From: an uncultured Francisellaceae bacterium | Lineage (GTDB): Bacteria; Pseudomonadota; Gammaproteobacteria; UBA6186; Azoamicaceae | Length of the DNA: 64,000 nucleotides | Direction of reading: 5' to 3' | NCBI GenBank assembly: GCA_945956915.1 | Contig: CAMFJH010000001.1 | Coordinates: forward strand, 103,155-167,154 | Shown: in pieces, positions 58,967-64,000 of the stretch | How the letters are laid out: each line of letters opens with the position of its first letter | How positions within the stretch are numbered: position 1 is the first letter of the stretch | The notes under the pieces: model-generated | The model's input: only the letters and a program-made list of their open reading frames with translations | Databases searched by the model: none | Told to the model about the DNA's origin: nothing | Program-made: the position numbers and the translations under genes

Positions 58967-59600
58967 CAGCAGTCGTCGCTGGTTAGATAGACAGCATAAC
59001 GATATTTATACAGCCAAAGCCAAAGCAGAAGGGTATAGAAGTCGAGCGGTCTATAAGCTATTAGAAGTGCAAGCAAAAGATAAATTATTCAAAAAAGGCA
59101 TGGTGGTCATAGATTTAGGCGCAGCCCCTGGTGGTTGGTCGGAGGTGGCTAGAGATTTAATTGGTGCAACAGGGAAAATCATTGCATTGGATATACTCCC
59201 TATAGAACCGATTAAAGGAGTCGATATAATAGAAGGAGATTTTAGAGAACTTGCGGTCTTTAATCAATTGTTAATGCATTTAAAAGATCTAGAAGTGGAA
59301 AAAGTAGATCTTGTTATTTCAGATATGGCCCCCAATATAAGTGGGGTACCTTCTGTAGATCAACCCCGATCTATGTATTTGGCGGAGTTGGCATTAGAAT
59401 TGTCGGATGCTGTTCTGAAAGAAGGAGGTCAAATATTCATTAAATTATTCCAAGGAGAGGGTTTTGAAGCATACTGGTCTATGCTTAAGAAAAGGTTTAA
59501 GTCCGTTGCAAGTCGTAAACCCAAAGCATCTAGGGCTGAATCCCGAGAAATTTATGTTTTGGCAAAGGGTTACCATGCCCCTATTTCCAGCAGTATCTGA
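58953..59600 (+). CDS. rlmE: 23S rRNA 2'-O-ribose methyltransferase RlmE (FtsJ/RrmJ)
   Basis: About 215 residues. It methylates U2552 of 23S rRNA. The SAM motif is [15 protein letters not shown], and the catalytic K-D-K-E set is visible in [23 protein letters not shown] and SREIYV. TTG 58953 (reading [14 protein letters not shown]) has AGAGG upstream and fits the family start; an ATG at 58929 would lengthen it by 8 residues and overlap greA by 38 bases. Next comes ftsH, the conserved order. Confidence 0.93.
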   Translation: MPRTSSSRRWLDRQHNDIYTAKAKAEGYRSRAVYKLLEVQAKDKLFKKGMVVIDLGAAPGGWSEVARDLIGATGKIIALDILPIEPIKGVDIIEGDFRELAVFNQLLMHLKDLEVEKVDLVISDMAPNISGVPSVDQPRSMYLAELALELSDAVLKEGGQIFIKLFQGEGFEAYWSMLKKRFKSVASRKPKASRAESREIYVLAKGYHAPISSSI

Positions 59601-59619
59601 TAGTTGAGAGGTTTTACCT

Positions 59620-61557
59620 TTGAATGACATGTTTAAAAATTTAGTATTGTGGGTGGTCATCGCATTGGTGCTGATGTCCGTGTTCAGCAATTTTGGTCCA
59701 CCTCCTAAGCAGGCGATTAAGCTGCCCTATTCCCAATTCATCGAAAAAGCACGCAGCGGTGGTGTGAAGCAGATCACTGTTGAAGATCGTAATATTAATG
59801 GTACCACCCAAGATGATAAACCTTTTGTAACCTATGTTCCCGCCTTATCTGAAACCGTTATTAATACTTTGGTAGACAATGGGGCTGTGGTGCGTGGTAA
59901 AGCCCCTGAACAACCCAGTCTACTGATGAATATATTTGTCAGCTGGTTCCCCATCATTTTATTTATAGGGGTTTGGATATTCTTTATGCGCCAAATGCAG
60001 GGCGGCGGCGGCGGTCGAGGGGCTATGTCTTTTGGACGCAGTCGGGCTAGATTAATCGGTGAAGATCAGGTTAAAGTGACCTTTGCAGATGTAGCCGGTA
60101 TTGATGAAGCCGTTGAAGAAGTGAGAGAACTGGTCGAATTTTTAAGAGATCCGGGTAAATTCCAAAGCTTTGGAGGACGTATTCCTCGGGGTGTTTTAAT
60201 GGTAGGGCCACCGGGTACGGGTAAAACCTTATTAGCTAGGGCTATTGCTGGAGAAGCTAAAGTACCTTTCTTCACTATCTCAGGCTCAGATTTTGTAGAA
60301 ATGTTTGTAGGGGTTGGTGCTTCTAGAGTGCGCGATCTCTTTTTACAGGCCAAACAACAAGCACCCGCTATTATTTTTATTGACGAGATTGATGCGGTAG
60401 GAAGACATCGTGGTGCCGGATTAGGGGGGGGCCATGATGAGCGAGAGCAGACTTTAAATCAACTCTTAGTCGAGATGGATGGCTTTGAAGGAAGTGAGGG
60501 TGTCATCGTTTTGGCCGGGACTAACAGACCTGATGTATTGGATCCTGCCTTATTAAGACCCGGTCGATTTGATAGACAAGTCTCTGTGGGCTTGCCTGAT
60601 TTACGGGGTCGAGAGCAAATCATCAAAGTCCATATGCGTAAAGTGCCTGTTTCACCAAAAGTAGATGCACGCATATTGGCTCGAGGCACACCAGGATTTT
60701 CAGGTGCAGACTTGGCAAATTTAGTAAACGAAGCGGCTTTATTTGCTGCTCGTACGCCGCATAAAAAAACAGTAGATATGCAAGATTTTGAAAAAGCCAA
60801 AGATAAATTATTAATGGGTGTAGAGCGTCGATCCATGGTGATGAGTGAAAGTGAGCGTCGCTTAACCGCTTACCATGAGGCTGGACATACGATTGTGGGT
60901 ATTTCTATGCCTGATCATGATCCTGTCTATAAGGTGAGTATTATTCCACGTGGACGTGCATTAGGTTTAACGATGTTTTTACCTTTGGATGATCGATACA
61001 GTTACAGTAAGCAACGCTTAGAGAGCCAGCTTGCAGGATTGTTTGGTGGGCGAATTGCAGAAGAATTAATTTTTGGTAAAGACAGTGTTACCACGGGTGC
61101 CTCTAATGATATTCAAAGAGCCACTGAAATTGCACGGAACATGGTAACACGTTGGGGCTTATCTGAACGTTTAGGACCTTTAACCTATGGGGAAGAAGAA
61201 GGTGAAGTCTTCCTTGGGCATTCAATGAGCAAACGTAAAGAAGTCTCTGATGAAACCGCTCATGTGATTGATGAAGAAATTCGTCAAATTGTAGACAAGA
61301 CCTATTTATTGGCTAAGCAAGTGCTGGTGGAGAATATCGATAAATTACATTTAATGGCAGAAGGCCTATTAAAATATGAAACCTTAGACAGCGAACAAAT
61401 AAAAGATGCGATGGAAGGACGTGCTCCTCGTCCCCCTGAATATTGGGATGATGAAGGAGATGCCAAAGGGAAAAGAACAAAAGAACAGGGTACTGAGCAT
61501 CGTGTTAATCATACAGATGCACGCGTTGATCCTGAACCAAATACTTCCAATACATAG
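59620..61557 (+). CDS. ftsH: ATP-dependent zinc metalloprotease FtsH
   Basis: A 645-residue membrane-anchored AAA+ protease that degrades misfolded membrane proteins and short-lived regulators. Two membrane helices are at about 7-23 and 105-123. Walker A GPPGTGKT is near 195, Walker [12 protein letters not shown] near 245, the SRH region is [18 protein letters not shown], and the zinc site HEAGH is near 420. TTG 59620 has GAGAGG 10 bases upstream and is preferred over ATG 59629. Hydrophilic acidic tail. Followed by glmM; folP is not between them. Confidence 0.97.
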   Translation: MNDMFKNLVLWVVIALVLMSVFSNFGPPPKQAIKLPYSQFIEKARSGGVKQITVEDRNINGTTQDDKPFVTYVPALSETVINTLVDNGAVVRGKAPEQPSLLMNIFVSWFPIILFIGVWIFFMRQMQGGGGGRGAMSFGRSRARLIGEDQVKVTFADVAGIDEAVEEVRELVEFLRDPGKFQSFGGRIPRGVLMVGPPGTGKTLLARAIAGEAKVPFFTISGSDFVEMFVGVGASRVRDLFLQAKQQAPAIIFIDEIDAVGRHRGAGLGGGHDEREQTLNQLLVEMDGFEGSEGVIVLAGTNRPDVLDPALLRPGRFDRQVSVGLPDLRGREQIIKVHMRKVPVSPKVDARILARGTPGFSGADLANLVNEAALFAARTPHKKTVDMQDFEKAKDKLLMGVERRSMVMSESERRLTAYHEAGHTIVGISMPDHDPVYKVSIIPRGRALGLTMFLPLDDRYSYSKQRLESQLAGLFGGRIAEELIFGKDSVTTGASNDIQRATEIARNMVTRWGLSERLGPLTYGEEEGEVFLGHSMSKRKEVSDETAHVIDEEIRQIVDKTYLLAKQVLVENIDKLHLMAEGLLKYETLDSEQIKDAMEGRAPRPPEYWDDEGDAKGKRTKEQGTEHRVNHTDARVDPEPNTSNT

Positions 61558-61578
61558 TGATACAGCAGGAATAAGCAT

Positions 61579-62937
61579 TTGAATAAGCGTCGTTATTTTG
61601 GAACAGATGGTATTAGAGGTCGAGTAGGGGAAGAGCCTATTTCTGCCGATTGGGTTTTAAAATTGGGTTGGGCCTTAGGCACAGCACTGGCTGGAAAAGG
61701 TCCGCGTAAAAAAGTTTTAATTGGTAAAGATACCCGAGTATCGGGCTATATGCTTGAAACAGCCCTAGAAGCCGGATTGGCTTCTGCGGGTGTTGATATC
61801 CATTTGGTAGGACCCATGCCCACCCCTGCGGTTGCCTATTTAACCCGTACATTAAGAATGGATGCCGGTATTGTCATCAGTGCATCACATAATCCTTATT
61901 TTGATAATGGCATGAAAGTTTTTTCGAGCTTAGGCACAAAATGCTCAGATGAAATGGAACTTGCCATTGAAGCGATCATGGATAGACCCATGATAACGGT
62001 AGATTCTAAAAACTTAGGTAAAGCTGTACGTGTACGCGATGCACAAGGTCGGTATATAGAATTTTGTAAAGGTCATTTCCCAAATCATTTAGGGTGCAAT
62101 AACTTAAAAATAGTATTAGATTGTGCAAATGGCGCTACTTACCAAGTAGCGCCTTTCGTTTTTCGAGAGCTGGGTGCCGATCTCATCGAAATGAGTGTAA
62201 AGCCTGATGGTTTTAATATCAATGCAGGCTGTGGTTCTACGCATCCTCAATCCTTAGCAGAAGCGGTATTATTACATAAAGCCGATTTAGGTATCGCTTT
62301 TGATGGAGATGGTGATCGGGTATTGATGGTTGATCACACGGGTACCTTAGTTGATGGAGACGAATTGCTTTATATTATTGCGAAATGGTATATCGATACA
62401 CGACGTTTAAGTGGCGGTGTTGTCGGTACTGTGATGAGCAATTTAGGGTTAGAAATGGCTTTTAAAGAATTGAATATTCCTTTTGGGCGAACCCAAGTGG
62501 GTGATCGTTATGTATTGGAAAAATTACAAGAAAATAATTGGAATTTAGGGGGCGAAGGCTCTGGGCATATTATTTGCCTTGATGCTAATACCACGGGGGA
62601 TGGGATCATGTCTGCTTTAAGGGTATTGGCGTGCATGCAATCCACTGAACGTTCTTTGGCAGAATTGAAAAAAGGCATGCACAAATATCCTCAAATATTA
62701 ATTAATGTTCCCTTATCCTTGTCTTTAGGTTCTAAGCTGGATTTAAACCAAGCCTGTATACAAAAAGCGGTACAAGAGGCAGAATTTCAACTCAATCATC
62801 AGGATCATAAGGGGCGGGTATTATTGCGTCCTTCGGGTACAGAACCGCTAGTTCGTGTAATGGTAGAGGGGCAAGAACACAGTATTGTTCAAGCAGTGGC
62901 CAATGAGTTGGCGAATGTCATTCGTTCTGTTGCTTAG
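61579..62937 (+). CDS. glmM: Phosphoglucosamine mutase GlmM
   Basis: A 452-residue enzyme converting glucosamine-6-phosphate to glucosamine-1-phosphate for cell-wall precursor synthesis. YFGTDGIRGRVG is the start signature, the phospho-Ser lies in ISASHNP near 100-104, the metal loop is DGDGDR near 242, and the sugar/phosphate loops are GEGSGH and RPSGTEPLVRVM. It begins with TTG 61579. Last gene of the greA unit. Confidence 0.97.
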   Translation: MNKRRYFGTDGIRGRVGEEPISADWVLKLGWALGTALAGKGPRKKVLIGKDTRVSGYMLETALEAGLASAGVDIHLVGPMPTPAVAYLTRTLRMDAGIVISASHNPYFDNGMKVFSSLGTKCSDEMELAIEAIMDRPMITVDSKNLGKAVRVRDAQGRYIEFCKGHFPNHLGCNNLKIVLDCANGATYQVAPFVFRELGADLIEMSVKPDGFNINAGCGSTHPQSLAEAVLLHKADLGIAFDGDGDRVLMVDHTGTLVDGDELLYIIAKWYIDTRRLSGGVVGTVMSNLGLEMAFKELNIPFGRTQVGDRYVLEKLQENNWNLGGEGSGHIICLDANTTGDGIMSALRVLACMQSTERSLAELKKGMHKYPQILINVPLSLSLGSKLDLNQACIQKAVQEAEFQLNHQDHKGRVLLRPSGTEPLVRVMVEGQEHSIVQAVANELANVIRSVA

Positions 62938-62952
62938 CAATTTTTGAGTGTA

Positions 62953-62980
62953 AAAAAGGCGAACATACATTCGCCTTTTT
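62953..62980. terminator. Rho-independent terminator after glmM
   Basis: AAAAAGGCGAA pairs perfectly with TTCGCCTTTTT around CATACA. The flanking A- and T-runs let it end both glmM and the convergent partial gene. Confidence 0.92.
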
Positions 62981-63009
62981 ATACAAAACATCCTTGTATA
63001 TATCAGAGT

Positions 63010-64000
63010 TTATCTCTTTGTCTTTTTCTTCTTTTTCTTCTTTTCCGGTCCCGGTTCACTTTCCTTTTGGTGTTCTTCCTTATCCACTTCTGGCTTTACG
63101 TTAGGTACAACCGTTGCCTCGAGCTTAGGCGAAGGCATCTTGTTTGGAGCACTAGCAGAAGGGAAATATGAAGGAGGTGATTCACCTGGTACATCAATGT
63201 CTTCTGCATTAGTTTTAGTATCTTCTTCAATTTTTGCGAGTCTCTGAGCATCTGATTTAGCCTGTGCATCAAGGTTTTCTACCTTAACCAGAGCCTCAGC
63301 TTTAATTTTTTGGAGTTCCTGCTCTGTCTGTGCTTGGAGCTCCTTGTATTCAGTGAGAAGTTTCGCAATTTGCTCATCTATCTGTTTTTTACGTTCCTCT
63401 AGATCTTGCTCAAGTTTTTTAATCTGTTCTGTCTTTTGTGCAACTTCAGATGGATTAAGTTCAAGTGGTGGTGCAGAATTTTGGGGTTCCGGTACATGCA
63501 CGAATACCGGTGTCTCAAGAAAAAGATCATCTTCTTGAGATGTTTTTTGCACAGCTTCAGGTTGAGCATTTTCAAGAGCAGGAGGCGTATGATTAACGAC
63601 ATCATCTTGACCAAATATCAAACTTGAATTCTCTGTTTCATTGTGAATTCCTTCTGTCGCAGTAGCATCAGGAGGTGTTTCTACTGAAGGCTCAGGGTTT
63701 GCTGGTGGCGGTGTTTCAATAGGCGGTGTCGGTTGTTGTTCAGGGGGTGTTTCGGTTGGATTTTCGGGTACTGAATCTGTCACAAGCTTTTGTGCTTCTT
63801 GTCTTTCTGCTTCTCGTGCTTTGGCTTGTGCTTCCAACTCTTCTCGTGCTTTGGCTTGTGCTTCCAACTCTTCTTGTGCTTTGGTTTGTGCTTCCAACTC
63901 TTCTCGTGCTTTGGTTTGTGCTTCCAACTCTTCTCGTACTTTGGTTTGTGCTTCCAACTCTTCTCGTACTTTGGTTTGTGCTTCCAACTCTTCTTGTGCT
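63010..64000 (-). CDS. Coiled-coil protein with 10-residue repeats and poly-Lys tail (5' end outside window)
   Basis: The frame stays open to the window edge, so only the C-terminal 330 residues or so are seen. The visible part begins with about six copies of EELEAQxKxR, a charged coiled-coil repeat. A Pro/Glu/Thr-rich disordered stretch follows, then a second coiled coil (QKTEQIKKLEQDLEERKKQI and onward), an acidic Pro/Ser segment, and a tail ending EKKKKKKKTKR. The poly-basic end could be a nuclear or nucleolar signal or a membrane-binding patch. No enzyme domain is seen. The layout is that of a structural or effector protein; the function is unknown. Confidence 0.8.
   Translation of the reverse strand, partial: AQEELEAQTKVREELEAQTKVREELEAQTKAREELEAQTKAQEELEAQAKAREELEAQAKAREAERQEAQKLVTDSVPENPTETPPEQQPTPPIETPPPANPEPSVETPPDATATEGIHNETENSSLIFGQDDVVNHTPPALENAQPEAVQKTSQEDDLFLETPVFVHVPEPQNSAPPLELNPSEVAQKTEQIKKLEQDLEERKKQIDEQIAKLLTEYKELQAQTEQELQKIKAEALVKVENLDAQAKSDAQRLAKIEEDTKTNAEDIDVPGESPPSYFPSASAPNKMPSPKLEATVVPNVKPEVDKEEHQKESEPGPEKKKKKKKTKR
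63813..64000 (-). repeat. 30-bp tandem repeat array inside the partial coiled-coil gene
   Basis: About six near-identical 30-base units, each encoding EELEAQ(T/A)K(A/V)(R/Q), running to the window end. Unit differences are single bases, so the array expanded recently. Length changes would keep the frame. Confidence 0.9.

Noticed and set aside
59445..60836. Antisense frames in rlmE and ftsH
   Set aside because: They mirror conserved genes and have no start signals or family features.
63813..64000. CRISPR array
   Set aside because: The units are directly adjacent 30-base tandem repeats in a coding frame, without spacers.

Overview
The window looks like about 64 kb of a chromosome from a Legionellales-type gammaproteobacterium with an intracellular lifestyle. 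The base composition is AT-rich (by eye, not computed). The evidence is a Dot/Icm type IVB secretion cluster (icmV-dotA divergent from icmW-icmX, plus a separate icmB/dotO), several very large proteins built from eukaryote-like or effector-type modules (leucine-rich repeats, ankyrin repeats, a giant DUF3638-like helicase, a cytochrome P450), and gammaproteobacterial housekeeping genes (rpoS, ihfB, ispB, coq7, rplU-rpmA-obgE, greA-rlmE-ftsH-glmM). Several putative effectors end in short basic clusters like nuclear localisation signals. A Berkiella-like intranuclear relative of Coxiella/Legionella would fit, but that placement is inference.

Layout. 1-0.9 kb: 3' end of feoB. 0.9-1.95 kb: two small unknown genes. 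1.98-9.5 kb: secretion locus. icmV-dotA run leftwards with a 4-bp ATGA overlap. icmW, a small exported Pro/Thr-rich protein, icmX, a BCCT-like membrane protein, a DOT1-like methyltransferase and a MASE1-like membrane protein run rightwards as one tightly spaced operon. 9.4-16.4 kb: a 2232-residue LRR plus double AAA+ protein lying between two near-identical direct repeats, so probably an inserted block. 16.3-22 kb: a STAND-type ATPase with a palindromic promoter region, then icmB with a P450 gene coupled to its stop codon. 22.1-23.7 kb: an ATPase/nuclease-like gene behind two tandem hairpins. 23.7-28.1 kb: core genes (coq7-like, zapB-like, rpoS, ihfB, an outer-membrane protein, ispB, tRNA-Pro).

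28.1-46.1 kb is an effector-type accessory region: a decayed small gene, an ankyrin gene cut by one in-frame TGA, a 730-residue glycosyltransferase/kinase-like protein and a 4320-residue giant. 46.5-51.4 kb has an outer-membrane protein, a coiled-coil protein, the SRP RNA, rplU-rpmA-obgE, rpsT and another coiled-coil protein. 51.5-56 kb is murJ-ileS, without the usual ribF and lspA. 56-57.3 kb is an LRR protein ending in a basic signal. 57.6-62.9 kb is a TetR regulator divergent from greA-rlmE-ftsH-glmM (folP absent). 63-64 kb is a partial coiled-coil gene with 30-bp tandem repeats and a poly-lysine tail.

Together, the Dot/Icm components would move effectors into a host cell, and the large repeat-domain proteins, the DOT1-like enzyme and the NLS-tailed proteins are the natural candidates for cargo. 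The housekeeping blocks between them are conventional. All functional assignments come from reading the translations; no database search was run.
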